Positions 46,933-56,350 of a stretch of DNA of 64,000 bases are shown here, in pieces. A model generated the notes under the pieces. That model saw only the letters and a program-made list of their open reading frames with translations, did no database searches and was not told the DNA's origin. Position 1 is the first letter of the stretch. Every line of letters starts with the position of its first letter. The position numbers were made by a program, and so were the translations under genes. This DNA is from Pseudomonas sp. SDI (lineage in GTDB: Bacteria; Pseudomonadota; Gammaproteobacteria; Pseudomonadales; Pseudomonadaceae), in assembly GCF_003105155.1 (NCBI RefSeq), contig NZ_QETK01000001.1, forward strand, positions 231,773 to 295,772, given 5' to 3'.

Positions 46933-47697
46933 ATGTACAAATTGACCATCGAAGACCTGCACAAGCGCTACGGCGATCACCATGTGCTGAAAGGCGTATC
47001 ACTGAAAGCCAAGACCGGCGACGTGATCAGCCTGATCGGCGCCAGCGGCTCGGGCAAGAGCACCTTCCTGCGCTGCATCAACTTCCTCGAACAACCCAAC
47101 GACGGCAGCATGACCCTCGACGGCCAGCCGATAAAGATGGTCCACGACCACCACGGCATGCACGTCGCCGATGCCGACGAGCTGCAGCGGATCCGCACGC
47201 GGTTGGCCATGGTGTTCCAGCATTTCAACCTGTGGAGCCACCTCAGCGTGCTGGACAACGTCAGCCTGGCACCACGGCGGGTGCTCGGGGTGAGCAAGCA
47301 TGAAGCCGAGGAACGGGCGCGGGCCTACCTCGACAAGGTCGGACTGGCGCCGCGGGTGGCCGAGCAGTACCCGGCGTTTCTCTCCGGCGGCCAGCAACAG
47401 CGGGTGGCCATTGCCCGCGCGCTGGCCATGGAGCCGGAAGTGATGCTGTTCGACGAACCGACCTCGGCGCTCGACCCGGAACTGGTCGGCGAGGTGCTCC
47501 GGGTGATCCAGGGCCTGGCCGAAGAAGGCCGAACCATGATCATGGTGACCCACGAGATGAGCTTTGCCCGCCAGGTATCGAATCAGGTGCTGTTCCTGCA
47601 CCAGGGGCTGGTCGAGGAGCACGGGGCACCCGCCGATGTGCTCGGCAATCCGAAAAGCGAGCGTTTGCGCCAGTTCCTCAGCGGCAACCTCAAATAG
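46933..47697 (+). CDS. Basic amino acid ABC ATPase, AotP/HisP type
   Basis: A 254-residue ABC ATPase: Walker [10 protein letters not shown] near residue 37, Q-loop [11 protein letters not shown], signature [15 protein letters not shown], Walker [15 protein letters not shown] and the switch His in [12 protein letters not shown]. The HisP-specific insert [18 protein letters not shown] is present. It ends the five-gene operon; argR, which follows aotP in P. aeruginosa, is absent here. Confidence 0.94.
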   Translation: MYKLTIEDLHKRYGDHHVLKGVSLKAKTGDVISLIGASGSGKSTFLRCINFLEQPNDGSMTLDGQPIKMVHDHHGMHVADADELQRIRTRLAMVFQHFNLWSHLSVLDNVSLAPRRVLGVSKHEAEERARAYLDKVGLAPRVAEQYPAFLSGGQQQRVAIARALAMEPEVMLFDEPTSALDPELVGEVLRVIQGLAEEGRTMIMVTHEMSFARQVSNQVLFLHQGLVEEHGAPADVLGNPKSERLRQFLSGNLK

Positions 47698-47700
47698 GTG

Positions 47701-47928
47701 TCAGGCCATCGGTGCGGGCGGCGGCTCGTCGGGCAGGGTCGGTTCGCCAGGCTCCATCGGTTGGGTTTCGCCGGGTTGTGGCGTGTCGGGGGTGTCCGGG
47801 TCGGGCTGACCAGGCACGCCGCCGGCCTGGGCGAGCGGCGGATGCGCCAGCAGCGACCACGCCAGCAGCCCGATCTGATTAGGCTGCAGCACGGCCAGTT
47901 TAGCGCTGATAACGGGATCGAGTTTCAT
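47701..47928 (-). CDS. Hypothetical Pro/Gly-rich small protein (75 aa)
   Basis: A 75-residue protein: MKLDPVISAKLAVLQPNQIG with a short hydrophobic stretch LLAWSLLAHP, then a tail of Pro, Asp, Glu and Thr (PDPDTPDTPQPGETQPMEPG). AGGAG precedes the ATG at 47928, which favours a real gene. It is convergent with the ABC ATPase gene, three bases apart. Function is unknown. Confidence 0.6.
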   Translation of the reverse strand: MKLDPVISAKLAVLQPNQIGLLAWSLLAHPPLAQAGGVPGQPDPDTPDTPQPGETQPMEPGEPTLPDEPPPAPMA

Positions 47929-48028
47929 CGGCGGCTCCTGAGCTGAAGTCCACCGCGCTTCGTGCGCGGCGGGACGGTTCAACCCGTTGGAGTGCCATTA
48001 CGTCGAGGAATTCCCCCGGTTCGTCGCC

Positions 48029-48595
48029 TCAGGTACGCGGCAGGGTGACGCCACGTTGGCCCTGGTACTTGCCGCCACGGTCCTTGTAGGACACTTCGCA
48101 CTCTTCGTCGGACTCCAGGAACAGCATCTGCGCCACGCCTTCGTTGGCGTAGATCTTCGCCGGCAGCGTGGTGGTGTTGGAGAACTCCAGGGTCACGTGG
48201 CCTTCCCACTCAGGTTCCAGCGGGGTGACGTTGACGATGATGCCGCAGCGCGCGTAGGTGCTTTTGCCCAGGCAGATGGTCAGCACGTTGCGGGGAATAC
48301 GGAAATATTCGACGGTACGGGCCAGGGCGAAGGAGTTCGGCGGGATGATGCAGACGTCGCTCTTGACGTCGACGAAGCTGCCGGCGTCGAAGTTTTTCGG
48401 ATCGACGGTCGCCGAATTGATATTGGTGAACACCTTGAATTCATCGGCGCAACGCACGTCGTAGCCGTAGCTGGAGACGCCGAACGAGATCAGCCGGTTG
48501 TCACTCTCGCCGCGCACCTGACGCTCGACGAAAGGTTCGATCATGCCGTGTTCCTGCGCCATGCGGCGAATCCACTTGTCCGATTTGATGCTCAT
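48029..48595 (-). CDS. dcd: dCTP deaminase
   Basis: A 188-residue enzyme that deaminates dCTP to dUTP for thymidylate synthesis. Family motifs are [40 protein letters not shown] and [20 protein letters not shown]. Length is exactly the usual 188. The start at 48595 begins [20 protein letters not shown]. An in-frame extension to 48814 is open but not homologous. It is divergent from the cold-shock gene. Confidence 0.96.
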   Translation of the reverse strand: MSIKSDKWIRRMAQEHGMIEPFVERQVRGESDNRLISFGVSSYGYDVRCADEFKVFTNINSATVDPKNFDAGSFVDVKSDVCIIPPNSFALARTVEYFRIPRNVLTICLGKSTYARCGIIVNVTPLEPEWEGHVTLEFSNTTTLPAKIYANEGVAQMLFLESDEECEVSYKDRGGKYQGQRGVTLPRT

Positions 48596-48945
48596 GGCGG
48601 GTGTCCTGAAATAGCGAGGTGAAGAAATTCTGAGGCGCATCTTACCGGGCCCGGCGCCGGACTCAAAGTTTCCTGCGGTTTCAACGGTCGGATCCGTGTT
48701 TCCTCGGGCTTCCCGGCACATGCCGATGGCCGCCAGTCCTGAATTTCGCGAAAGCTGAACAAGACCATTGGCACGTTCTGGAAAAAGGGTTAAGGTGTTG
48801 TCACTGTGCTGCACGTGTCACTGAGAATCTCTACCTGATGCAAGATCTCGATCAACCCATCTTCATGAATTTTCTGCCTCTTTGCACTCAGTCTCGGTCA
48901 GGGCGTTTCCTGATCGGTAGTTAACTTTGTCCAAGGAGACAGACT
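48596..48945. other. Divergent dcd/cold-shock promoter region
   Basis: A gap of 350 bases with no credible gene. Near the cold-shock gene an 8-bp hairpin CGGTCAGG-GCGTTT-CCTGATCG lies at 48895-48916, inside the likely leader. Long structured leaders are common before cspA-type genes and affect translation at low temperature. I could not place promoters with confidence. Confidence 0.5.
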
Positions 48946-49155
48946 ATGTCCAATCGCCAAACCGGTACCGTTAAGTGGTTCAACGATGAAAAAGGCTTCG
49001 GCTTCATCACCCCACAATCCGGTGACGACCTGTTCGTACACTTCAAAGCTATCAAAGCTGACGGCTTCAAAAGCCTGAAAGAAGGCCAAGCGGTCTCTTT
49101 CATCGCTACCCGCGGTCAGAAAGGTATGCAAGCTGAAGAAGTAGAAGTTATCTAA
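48946..49155 (+). CDS. capB: Cold-shock-domain protein (CspA/CapB family)
   Basis: A 69-residue cold-shock protein. RNP-1 is KGFGFITP and RNP-2 is DLFVHF, which bind single-stranded RNA or DNA. The sequence [20 protein letters not shown] matches Pseudomonas CapB-type proteins. A strong AAGGAG lies seven bases upstream, and a terminator follows. It likely acts as an RNA chaperone. Confidence 0.93.
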   Translation: MSNRQTGTVKWFNDEKGFGFITPQSGDDLFVHFKAIKADGFKSLKEGQAVSFIATRGQKGMQAEEVEVI

Positions 49156-49172
49156 CTTCCGCTTTATCGCTT

Positions 49173-49208
49173 AAAAAAGCCCCGTCCTTCACCGGTCGGG
49201 GCTTTTTT
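49173..49208 (+). terminator. Terminator of cold-shock gene
   Basis: AAAAAAGCCCCG and CGGGGCTTTTTT pair around a 12-base loop, about 17 bases after the stop codon. Confidence 0.9.
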
Positions 49209-49250
49209 TATGCCCGCGTTTTAGCACTATCGCCGACAAGGCAAGCTCCT

Positions 49251-49276
49251 TGTGGGAGCCGGCCTTGCCGGCGATA
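49251..49276. repeat. Single REP-like unit (second type)
   Basis: TGTGGGAGCCGGCCTTGCCG plus GCGATA is the GCCGGC-type repeat of Pseudomonas, differing from the GGGCTCGTCCC type elsewhere in the window. Confidence 0.65.
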
Positions 49277-49284
49277 GTCGCGAC

Positions 49285-50379
49285 TCAGTCTTCGCTGATG
49301 GTGATAGTCGGCATCGTCGGCGTCGCCGCTTCCTGCAGCACGATCCGTGCACCCACCTGGCGCGCCAGTTCCTGGTAGACCATGGCAATCTGGCTTTCCG
49401 GCTCGGCAATCGCCGTTGGCTTGCCACTGTCGGCCTGCTCACGGATCAGCATCGACAGCGGCAACGAGGCCAGCAGCTCGACACCGTACTGCGAGGCGAG
49501 CTTCTCGCCACCGCCCTCGCCAAAGAGGTGCTCGGCATGCCCGCAGTTCGAGCAGATGTGCACGGCCATGTTCTCGACCACACCCAGCACCGGGATATTG
49601 ACCTTGCGGAACATCTCCACGCCCTTCTTGGCGTCGAGCAGGGCCAGGTCCTGTGGCGTGGTGACGATCACCGCGCCGGCCACCGGCACCTTCTGCGCCA
49701 GGGTCAGCTGGATATCGCCGGTGCCCGGCGGCATGTCGATCACCAGGTAATCGAGGTTGTCCCAGGCAGTCTGGGTGACCAGTTGCAACAGCGCCCCGGA
49801 GACCATCGGCCCACGCCAGACCATCGGTGTGTTGTCGTCGGTGAGGAAGGCCATCGACATGACCTGCACGCCATGCGCCTGCAACGGCACAAACCACTTC
49901 TGGTCCTTGACCTGCGGCCGGGTCCCTTCGGCGATGCCGAACATCACGCCCTGGCTTGGGCCATAGATGTCCGCATCGAGGATGCCGACCCGCGCCCCTT
50001 CACGGGCCAGCGCCAGCGCGAGGTTGGCGGCGGTGGTGGATTTGCCCACGCCGCCCTTGCCCGAGGCCACGGCCACGATGTTCTTCACATTGGCCAGGCC
50101 CGGGATCTGCGCCTGGGCCTTGTGCGCGGCGATCACGCAGTCGATCTCGACCTTGGCCGCCGTCACCCCGTCAATGCCTTCCACTGCGGTCTGCAGCACC
50201 TGGGCCCAACCGTTCTTGAACAACCCGGCGGCATAGCCGAGTTGCAGGCGCACGCTGACGTGTTGGCCCTGGATGTCGATGGCCTGCACACAGCCGGCGC
50301 TGACCGGATCGAGGTTCAGGTATGGGTCGGTGTATTGGCGAAGGACGGCTTCAACTGCTGCGCGGGTGACGGCGCTCAT
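49285..50379 (-). CDS. apbC: Iron-sulfur carrier ApbC/Mrp (P-loop NTPase)
   Basis: A 364-residue Mrp/NBP35-family ATPase that carries Fe-S clusters to apoproteins. An N-terminal MIP18-like domain (about residues 5-85) precedes the deviant Walker A ASGKGGVGKST near 105. DMPPGTGDIQLTL is present near 205, and the cluster-binding CSNCGH is near 268. Length matches ApbC (about 365-370). The convergent neighbour is capB and the divergent neighbour is metG. Confidence 0.95.
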   Translation of the reverse strand: MSAVTRAAVEAVLRQYTDPYLNLDPVSAGCVQAIDIQGQHVSVRLQLGYAAGLFKNGWAQVLQTAVEGIDGVTAAKVEIDCVIAAHKAQAQIPGLANVKNIVAVASGKGGVGKSTTAANLALALAREGARVGILDADIYGPSQGVMFGIAEGTRPQVKDQKWFVPLQAHGVQVMSMAFLTDDNTPMVWRGPMVSGALLQLVTQTAWDNLDYLVIDMPPGTGDIQLTLAQKVPVAGAVIVTTPQDLALLDAKKGVEMFRKVNIPVLGVVENMAVHICSNCGHAEHLFGEGGGEKLASQYGVELLASLPLSMLIREQADSGKPTAIAEPESQIAMVYQELARQVGARIVLQEAATPTMPTITISED

Positions 50380-50533
50380 GGAGACTCCCGATATAAAGGC
50401 TGAGTAAAACAGGCCGCTATGCTAACCCGTGCGGCCGGCGCAGATGCGCGCATGGGGTGAAATATATTTCCCGGCGCTTTATAGTGGCCGATCATCTTTT
50501 TCAAACCTGTAGCCGAAAAGTAGCCGAGCCCCC

Positions 50534-52573
50534 ATGTCCGAGCCACGTCAGATTCTTGTCACCAGTGCCCTGCCCTATGCCAATGGTTCCATCCACCTGG
50601 GTCATATGCTTGAGTACGTCCAGACAGACATGTGGGTGCGCTTCCAGAAGATGCGTGGCAACCAGTGCACCTACGTGTGCGCCGACGACGCGCACGGTTC
50701 GGCGATCATGCTGCGCGCCGAAAAGGAAGGGATTACTCCCGAGCAACTGATTGCCGCGGTGCAGGCCGAGCATGCCAGCGACTTCGCCGACTTCCTGGTC
50801 GACTTCGACAATTTCCACTCGACCCACGCCGAGGAAAACCGCGAGCTGTCGAGCCAGATCTACCTGAAACTGCGCGAAGCCGGGCACATCGCCAACCGCT
50901 CGATCACCCAGTATTTCGACCCGGACAAGAAGATGTTCCTGGCCGATCGTTTCATCAAAGGCACCTGCCCCAAATGCGCGGCAGACGACCAGTACGGCGA
51001 CAACTGCGAGAAGTGCGGTGCCACCTACGCCCCGACCGAGCTGAAGAACCCGAAATCGGCGATCTCCGGCGCCACCCCGGTGCTCAAGGACTCGCAGCAC
51101 TTCTTCTTCAAGCTGCCGGACTTCCAGGCCATGCTGCAGGGCTGGACCCGCAGCGGCGCGCTGCAGGACGCTGTGGCCAACAAGATCGCCGAGTGGCTGG
51201 ATGCCGGCCTGCAGGAGTGGGACATTTCCCGCGATGCACCGTACTTCGGCTTCGAAATCCCGGACGAGCCCGGCAAATACTTCTACGTGTGGCTGGACGC
51301 CCCGATCGGCTACATGGCCAGCTTCAAGAACCTCTGCGCACGTCGCCCGGAGCTGGACTTCGACGCCTACTGGAACAAGGATTCCAAGGCCGAGCTGTAC
51401 CACTTCATCGGCAAGGACATCGTCAACTTCCATGCCCTGTTCTGGCCAGCCATGCTGGAAGGCGCCGGCTACCGCAAGCCGACCGCCATCAACGTGCACG
51501 GCTACTTGACCGTCAACGGCCAGAAAATGTCCAAGTCGCGCGGCACCTTCATCAAGGCGCGTACCTACCTGGACCACCTGGCGCCGGAATACCTGCGCTA
51601 CTACTACGCCTCCAAGCTGGGCCGCGGCGTCGACGACCTCGACCTGAACCTGGAAGACTTCGTGCAGAAGGTCAACTCGGACCTGGTCGGCAAGGTGGTC
51701 AACATCGCCAGCCGTTGCGCCGGCTTCATCCACAAGGGTAACGCCGGCGTGATGGTGGCCGGCGATGCCGCACCGGAACTCAGCGAAGCCTTCCTCAGCG
51801 CTACGCCAAGCATCGCCGAAGCCTACGAGGCCCGTGACTTCGCCCGTGCCATGCGCGAAATCATGGCCCTGGCCGACCGTGCCAACGCCTGGATCGCCGA
51901 CAAGGCACCGTGGTCGCTGGCCAAGCAGGAAGGCAAGCAGGACGAAGTCCAGGCCATCTGTGCCCAGGGCATCAACCTGTTCCGCCAACTGGTGATCTTC
52001 CTCAAGCCGGTGCTGCCGCAACTGGCCGTCGATGCCGAGGCCTTCCTCAACGTCGCCCCGCTGACCTGGAACGACCACCAGACGCGCCTGGAAAACCACC
52101 CGCTGAACCCGTTCAAGGCACTGATGACCCGTATCGACCCGCTCAAGGTGCAAGCCATGACCGACGCCTCCAAGGAAGACCTGGTAGCCAGCCAGACCAG
52201 CGTTGTCAGCGGCAACGGCGAGCTGAGCAAGGACCCGCTGTCGCCAGAGATCGAATTCGACACCTTTGCCGCCGTCGACCTGCGCGTGGCGCTGATCGTC
52301 AAGGCCGAGGCCGTTGAAGGCGCCGACAAGCTGCTGCGGCTGACCCTGGATATCGGCGACGAGCAACGCAACGTGTTCTCCGGCATCAAGTCGGCCTACC
52401 CGGACCCGAGCAAGCTCGAAGGGCGCCTGACCATGATGATCGCCAACCTCAAGCCGCGCAAAATGCGCTTTGGCCTCTCCGAGGGCATGGTGATGGCTGC
52501 CGGCCCTGGCGGCGAAGAAATCTACCTGCTGAGCCCTGACAGCGGCGCCAAGCCGGGTCAACGCATCAAGTAA
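50534..52573 (+). CDS. metG: Methionyl-tRNA synthetase
   Basis: A 679-residue class I synthetase. [13 protein letters not shown] holds the HIGH motif (HLGH), a zinc knuckle is in [18 protein letters not shown] near residue 146, and the KMSKS loop is [11 protein letters not shown] near 333. The C-terminal 110 residues form an EMAPII-like tRNA-binding domain ([20 protein letters not shown]). Length matches the long bacterial form. A terminator follows, which separates it from the rnf genes. Confidence 0.98.
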   Translation: MSEPRQILVTSALPYANGSIHLGHMLEYVQTDMWVRFQKMRGNQCTYVCADDAHGSAIMLRAEKEGITPEQLIAAVQAEHASDFADFLVDFDNFHSTHAEENRELSSQIYLKLREAGHIANRSITQYFDPDKKMFLADRFIKGTCPKCAADDQYGDNCEKCGATYAPTELKNPKSAISGATPVLKDSQHFFFKLPDFQAMLQGWTRSGALQDAVANKIAEWLDAGLQEWDISRDAPYFGFEIPDEPGKYFYVWLDAPIGYMASFKNLCARRPELDFDAYWNKDSKAELYHFIGKDIVNFHALFWPAMLEGAGYRKPTAINVHGYLTVNGQKMSKSRGTFIKARTYLDHLAPEYLRYYYASKLGRGVDDLDLNLEDFVQKVNSDLVGKVVNIASRCAGFIHKGNAGVMVAGDAAPELSEAFLSATPSIAEAYEARDFARAMREIMALADRANAWIADKAPWSLAKQEGKQDEVQAICAQGINLFRQLVIFLKPVLPQLAVDAEAFLNVAPLTWNDHQTRLENHPLNPFKALMTRIDPLKVQAMTDASKEDLVASQTSVVSGNGELSKDPLSPEIEFDTFAAVDLRVALIVKAEAVEGADKLLRLTLDIGDEQRNVFSGIKSAYPDPSKLEGRLTMMIANLKPRKMRFGLSEGMVMAAGPGGEEIYLLSPDSGAKPGQRIK

Positions 52574-52579
52574 GCCCCA

Positions 52580-52614
52580 CGCCCCGAACGGCAAACGTTC
52601 GGGGCGTTCTCTTT
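52580..52614 (+). terminator. Terminator of metG
   Basis: A perfect 11-bp stem CGCCCCGAACG/CGTTCGGGGCG around GCAAA is followed by TTCTCTTT, just after the metG stop. Confidence 0.85.
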
Positions 52615-52664
52615 GTGTCGTCGTTGCCGGATAATGGCGCACAGCCTTGACCTTCGGCGCCCCT

Positions 52665-53246
52665 ATGACCGAACTCCTGCTCGTTCTGCTCAGTGCCGCC
52701 CTGGCCAATAACATCGTCCTGCATCAGGCCCTGGCGATCGACCCGCCCGTGCGCGCGGCCGACGCCACCCCGCGCCGACAACTGCACGCGCTGGGCCTGG
52801 CGACCCTGGTGCTGCTGGTGCTGGCGGTGAGTGGCAGCCAGCTGCTGCTGAACGTGGTGCTGCGTCCACTGCAACTCGAATCGCTGCGCCTGCTGGTTTT
52901 CCTGCCGCTTTGCGTGCTACCGGTTACCCCGCTGCTGGACCTGGCACAGCGGCGCTGGCGCGACTGGCCGCTTGTCGGGCTCAAACCATTGCTGCTAGGC
53001 AATGCCGCTGTGCTGGGCCTGAGCCTGCACGCCGCCGATTCGGCACTCGGCCCACTGCAAAGCCTGGCCCTGAGCCTGGGCAGCGGCCTGGGCTTCTGGC
53101 TGGTGCTGGTGCTGCTCGACGACCTGCAACAGCGCATCGACAGCGAGGCGCTGCCGCAGGCCTGGCGCGGGCTGCCGGTCACCCTCGCGAGCACCGGCAT
53201 CATGGCCATGGCGTTCATGGGCTTCAATGGGATGTTCGGCCGATGA
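52665..53246 (+). CDS. rnfA: Divergent RnfA-like membrane subunit
   Basis: A 193-residue protein with six hydrophobic helices, aligned with RnfA/RsxA by ANNIVLHQALAI near residue 14 and the end GIMAMAFMGFNGMFG. In standard RnfA two cysteines (in the LGLCP- and TNCAVLG-type motifs) bind a membrane [2Fe-2S] cluster with RnfE. Here the positions read AIDPP (Asp26) and GNAAVLG (Ala114), so both ligands are gone. The ATG at 52665 begins the family N-terminus. It overlaps rnfD by four bases; rnfB and rnfC, normally next, are absent. Confidence 0.82.
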   Translation: MTELLLVLLSAALANNIVLHQALAIDPPVRAADATPRRQLHALGLATLVLLVLAVSGSQLLLNVVLRPLQLESLRLLVFLPLCVLPVTPLLDLAQRRWRDWPLVGLKPLLLGNAAVLGLSLHAADSALGPLQSLALSLGSGLGFWLVLVLLDDLQQRIDSEALPQAWRGLPVTLASTGIMAMAFMGFNGMFGR

Positions 53247-54229
53247 CAGGCGAAGCCATCGACCCCAGCGAACGCCTGCGCAACAGCCTGCAACAGGTGC
53301 TGCTGGCCTGCCTGCCGGGCCTGCTGGTGCTGCTCTGGCTGCACGGCTGGGGCATGCTGTTGAACCTGCTGCTGTGCACCGCGGCAGCACTGGGCACCGA
53401 GGCGGTAGCGCTGCTCGCGCGACAACGCCCGCTACGCGGGGAACTGGGCGACGGTAGCGCACTGGTCAGCGCCACCCTGCTTGCCCTGGCACTGCCGGCC
53501 TACGCCCCGTGGTGGCTGCCGCTGATCGCCGGCAGCGCGGCCATCGGCGTCGGCAAGCACCTGTTTGGTGGCATCGGCAAGAACCCGTTCAACCCGGCGA
53601 TGCTCGGCTATGCCGTGGTACTGCTGGCATTCCCTACCGACATGACCCATTGGCCGGCACCACAGCCGCTGGGCTTTGGCGATAGCCTGCAAGCGGTGTT
53701 CGGCCTGGGCCCGCAGCCCGACGCCTGGGCCCAGGCCACCGTCCTCGATACGCTGCGCAACAACCGCAGCCTGACCGTCGACGAGCTGTTCGCCAGCCAC
53801 CCCGGATTTGGTCAGTTCGCCGGCCGCGGCAGCGAGTGGGCCAGCCTGGCCTTCCTGCTCGGCGGGCTGTTCTTGCTGCAACGCAAGGTGTTCAGCTGGC
53901 ATGCGCCGGCGGGGCTACTCGGCAGCCTGTTCGTAGCCAGCCTGCTCGGCTGGAACGGCTCGGGCTCCGACAGCCATGGCTCGCCACTGCTGCACCTGCT
54001 GGCGGGGTCGAGCATGCTGGCGGCGTTCTTCATCGTCACCGAACCGGTCAGCGGCCCGCGCAGCCCGTTGGCCCGCCTGCTGTTCGGCGTTGGCGCGGGT
54101 CTGCTGATCTACCTGATCAGGGTCTGCGGCAGCTACCCCGACGGCACCGCCTTTGCCGTGCTGCTGATGAACCTCTGTGTGCCGACGCTGGAACGCTGGA
54201 GCGCGCGCTGGCAGCAGGAGGCGTCATGA
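53243..54229 (+). CDS. rnfD: RnfD-like flavin-bearing membrane subunit
   Basis: A 328-residue membrane protein of the RnfD/NqrB family. GKHLFGGIGKNPFNPAMLGY near residue 105 is a strong family mark. The flavinylation region SGAT-L-D of the family reads AQATVLD here, with the Thr at 166 kept. The C-terminal half has FFIVTEPVSGPRSPLARLLF and CGSYPDGTAFAVLLMNL. It directly follows rnfA by an ATGA overlap, with no remnant of rnfB or rnfC between them. Confidence 0.9.
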   Translation: MTGEAIDPSERLRNSLQQVLLACLPGLLVLLWLHGWGMLLNLLLCTAAALGTEAVALLARQRPLRGELGDGSALVSATLLALALPAYAPWWLPLIAGSAAIGVGKHLFGGIGKNPFNPAMLGYAVVLLAFPTDMTHWPAPQPLGFGDSLQAVFGLGPQPDAWAQATVLDTLRNNRSLTVDELFASHPGFGQFAGRGSEWASLAFLLGGLFLLQRKVFSWHAPAGLLGSLFVASLLGWNGSGSDSHGSPLLHLLAGSSMLAAFFIVTEPVSGPRSPLARLLFGVGAGLLIYLIRVCGSYPDGTAFAVLLMNLCVPTLERWSARWQQEAS

Positions 54230-54834
54230 AGCCTCGGGCAATATTGATAGTGCTGTTGGTCGGCGTACTGAGCGTGGGTATCCCCTTGGCCTGGCAACAG
54301 CTCGTCACGCCGCGCATCGATACCGCCCGCAGCGCCCTGCAGGCCAGCACCTGGCTCAGCGTGCTGCCCGCCGACAGTTACGACAACCAGCCGCTGCACG
54401 CCGCGCTCCCACTCACCCAGCCCCAGTTGGAACACAGCCGCCTGCGCGGCGGCTATCGCGCGACCCTGCATGGACGCACTGCCGCTGTGGTGCTGCACAG
54501 CGAGACGGCGGGCTACGAAGGACCGATCCAACTGCTGATCGCCATCGACCGCGACGGTCGGGTGATAGCGGTACACGTTCTGCACCAGGAAGAAACGCCA
54601 GGGCTGGGCGGCAAGCTGGCCGAGGCCGGTCACCCCTGGCTCGGCGCATTCAGCGGACGCAGTCAGGCCAATACCCCGCAAAGCGCCTGGGCCCTGAAGC
54701 GCGATCGGGGCCAGTTCGATCAGCTGGCGGGCGCCAGCGTCACCTCGCGGGCGGTGATTCACGCCGTGCAGGACGCCCTGCGCTATTTCGATTCACATGC
54801 CGCGCAGTGGCTGGCCGGAGAAGCCCATGAATAG
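54226..54834 (+). CDS. rnfG: RnfG-like FMN-bearing subunit
   Basis: A 202-residue protein with one N-terminal membrane helix (RAILIVLLVGVLSVGIPLAW) and a periplasmic FMN-binding domain: GYEGPIQLLIAIDRDGRVIA and HQEETPGLGGKLAE. The flavinylation motif SGATxT reads AGASVTS with Ser171 in place of Thr; serine can be an acceptor but the change is unusual. It overlaps rnfD by four bases and rnfE by eight. No apbE flavin transferase lies in the window. Confidence 0.88.
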   Translation: MKPRAILIVLLVGVLSVGIPLAWQQLVTPRIDTARSALQASTWLSVLPADSYDNQPLHAALPLTQPQLEHSRLRGGYRATLHGRTAAVVLHSETAGYEGPIQLLIAIDRDGRVIAVHVLHQEETPGLGGKLAEAGHPWLGAFSGRSQANTPQSAWALKRDRGQFDQLAGASVTSRAVIHAVQDALRYFDSHAAQWLAGEAHE

Positions 54835-55348
54835 GCAACTGCTCGCCGCGTTCAGCCTGGCGCCGCTGCTCGGCGCCAGCCAGACGCTCCAGCAAGCGAC
54901 GAGCATCGCCCTGCTCGGCGTTCTGCTGGTGCTGCTGCATCGCCTGTGCATGACCCCACTACGCCATCAGTTGCCCGGTTTTGCTGTAGAGCTGGTCAGC
55001 GTGCTGATCGCAGCGGCCCTGGTCAGTTGCATCAACCTCGCCCTGCTCGCCTGGGCGTTGCCACTGCGCCAGACGCTGGGTATCTACGCGGAACTGATCG
55101 CCTTGCAATGCGTGTTGTTCGAGTACTGCCTGGGCCGTACCAGCAATTGGTCGCGGGCACTGGCCCTGCTCGCCGGGTTTGCTACCCTGCACATTGTTCT
55201 GGGCGCCTGCCGCGAGCTGCTGGGCAGCAGCGGCCTGCGCCTTGCCAGCCTGATGCCGGGGGGCCTGCTGCTCCTGGGCGCTGCACTGGCGATCATTACG
55301 CGAGCCCGCAGCAGACGGGCCGCCTCTAGCCGTAAAGGAAGCCCCTGA
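54827..55348 (+). CDS. rnfE: Divergent RnfE-like membrane subunit
   Basis: A 173-residue hydrophobic protein, shorter than typical RnfE (about 205-230). It opens MNRQLLAAFSLAPLLGASQT. The usual LGLCPLLA cysteine is replaced (SLAPLL, Ala12), while a cysteine remains in the later LQCVLF segment (Cys95). The shared [2Fe-2S] site with RnfA therefore cannot form in the known way. The start at 54827 overlaps rnfG. It is followed by nth four bases later, as in other gammaproteobacteria. Confidence 0.78.
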   Translation: MNRQLLAAFSLAPLLGASQTLQQATSIALLGVLLVLLHRLCMTPLRHQLPGFAVELVSVLIAAALVSCINLALLAWALPLRQTLGIYAELIALQCVLFEYCLGRTSNWSRALALLAGFATLHIVLGACRELLGSSGLRLASLMPGGLLLLGAALAIITRARSRRAASSRKGSP

Positions 55349-55352
55349 GCCC

Positions 55353-55991
55353 ATGAATGCTGCAAAACGCCTGGAAATTTTCCGCAGGCTGCACGAAGAC
55401 AACCCGGAACCGAAAACCGAACTGGCCTACACCACGCCGTTCGAACTGCTGATTGCCGTGATCCTCTCGGCGCAGGCGACCGATGTCGGGGTAAACAAGG
55501 CCACCGCCAAACTCTACCCGGTGGCGAATACCCCCGAGGCGATTTATGCGCTGGGTGTGGCGGGCTTGTCGGAGTACATCAAGACCATCGGCCTATACAA
55601 CAGCAAGGCGAAGAACGTCATCGAAACCTGCCGACTGTTGATCGAACAGCACGGTAGCGAGGTGCCGGATAACCGCGAAGCCCTCGAAGCCCTGCCCGGC
55701 GTCGGCCGCAAAACCGCCAACGTGGTGCTCAACACCGCCTTCCGCCAGATGGCCATGGCTGTCGACACGCACATTTTCCGGGTCAGCAACCGCACCGGTA
55801 TTGCCCCGGGCAAGACCGTGCTGGAGGTCGAGAAAGGTTTAATGAAGTTTGTCCCCAAAGCCTACCTGCTCGACGCCCACCACTGGTTGATCCTGCTGGG
55901 TCGCTATGTTTGCCAGGCGCGCAAGCCACGCTGCGGAAGTTGCCGCATCGAAGACCTGTGCGAATACAAGCAGAAAACCTCGGACGATTGA
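55353..55991 (+). CDS. nth: Endonuclease III
   Basis: A 212-residue DNA glycosylase/AP lyase for oxidised pyrimidines. The helix-hairpin-helix is LPGVGRKTANVVL near residue 113, the catalytic Lys is in GRKTAN, and the catalytic Asp is in VDTHIFRVSNRTG near 138. The [4Fe-4S] cysteines are in CQARKPRCGSCRIEDLC near the C-terminus. Length matches E. coli Nth (211). It is the last gene of the rnf-like operon. Confidence 0.97.
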   Translation: MNAAKRLEIFRRLHEDNPEPKTELAYTTPFELLIAVILSAQATDVGVNKATAKLYPVANTPEAIYALGVAGLSEYIKTIGLYNSKAKNVIETCRLLIEQHGSEVPDNREALEALPGVGRKTANVVLNTAFRQMAMAVDTHIFRVSNRTGIAPGKTVLEVEKGLMKFVPKAYLLDAHHWLILLGRYVCQARKPRCGSCRIEDLCEYKQKTSDD

Positions 55992-56098
55992 GCCGATAGT
56001 GATTTGGCACACACGTCGATTGAAAAAATCTTTTTTACCCACTCACGGAATCTCGCTATAAGGTCGGCCAATGGCCGTCTTGGCGTGGAGTGACTTTT

Positions 56099-56278
56099 AT
56101 GAGCACCGATAAAGAAGACCTGACAATCGACGACGAATTCTCGACAACGGAAGACGCCGATGCAGAGCCGCAAGTGGAAGTGGCAAAAACCAACCTGAGC
56201 AAGCGCCGGACCATTGACAACATGCTGGAAGAACGGCGCCTGCAAAAGCAGTTGGCCGATTTCGACTACGACCTGTGA
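56099..56278 (+). CDS. PA3496-family small protein (59 aa)
   Basis: A 59-residue acidic then basic protein: MSTDKEDLTIDDEFSTTEDA followed by RRTIDNMLEERRLQKQLADF. It matches the PA3496 family of small Pseudomonas proteins, whose role (possibly envelope integrity) is not settled. It keeps the same place after nth as PA3496 in P. aeruginosa. TGGAG precedes the ATG, and a hairpin follows the stop. Confidence 0.75.
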   Translation: MSTDKEDLTIDDEFSTTEDADAEPQVEVAKTNLSKRRTIDNMLEERRLQKQLADFDYDL

Positions 56279-56299
56279 AGGTCAGCGCACCGCGTGAAT

Positions 56300-56330
56300 G
56301 AAAGCCTCCAGCTCGGAGGCTTTCGTGTTT
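56300..56330 (+). terminator. Terminator between PA3496-like and response regulator genes
   Basis: A perfect 10-bp stem GAAAGCCTCC/GGAGGCTTTC with a five-base loop lies between two convergent genes. Only a short T-run (GTGTTT) follows on the plus strand. Confidence 0.7.
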
Positions 56331-56350
56331 CCGCTGGGCCGCTTACCGGC

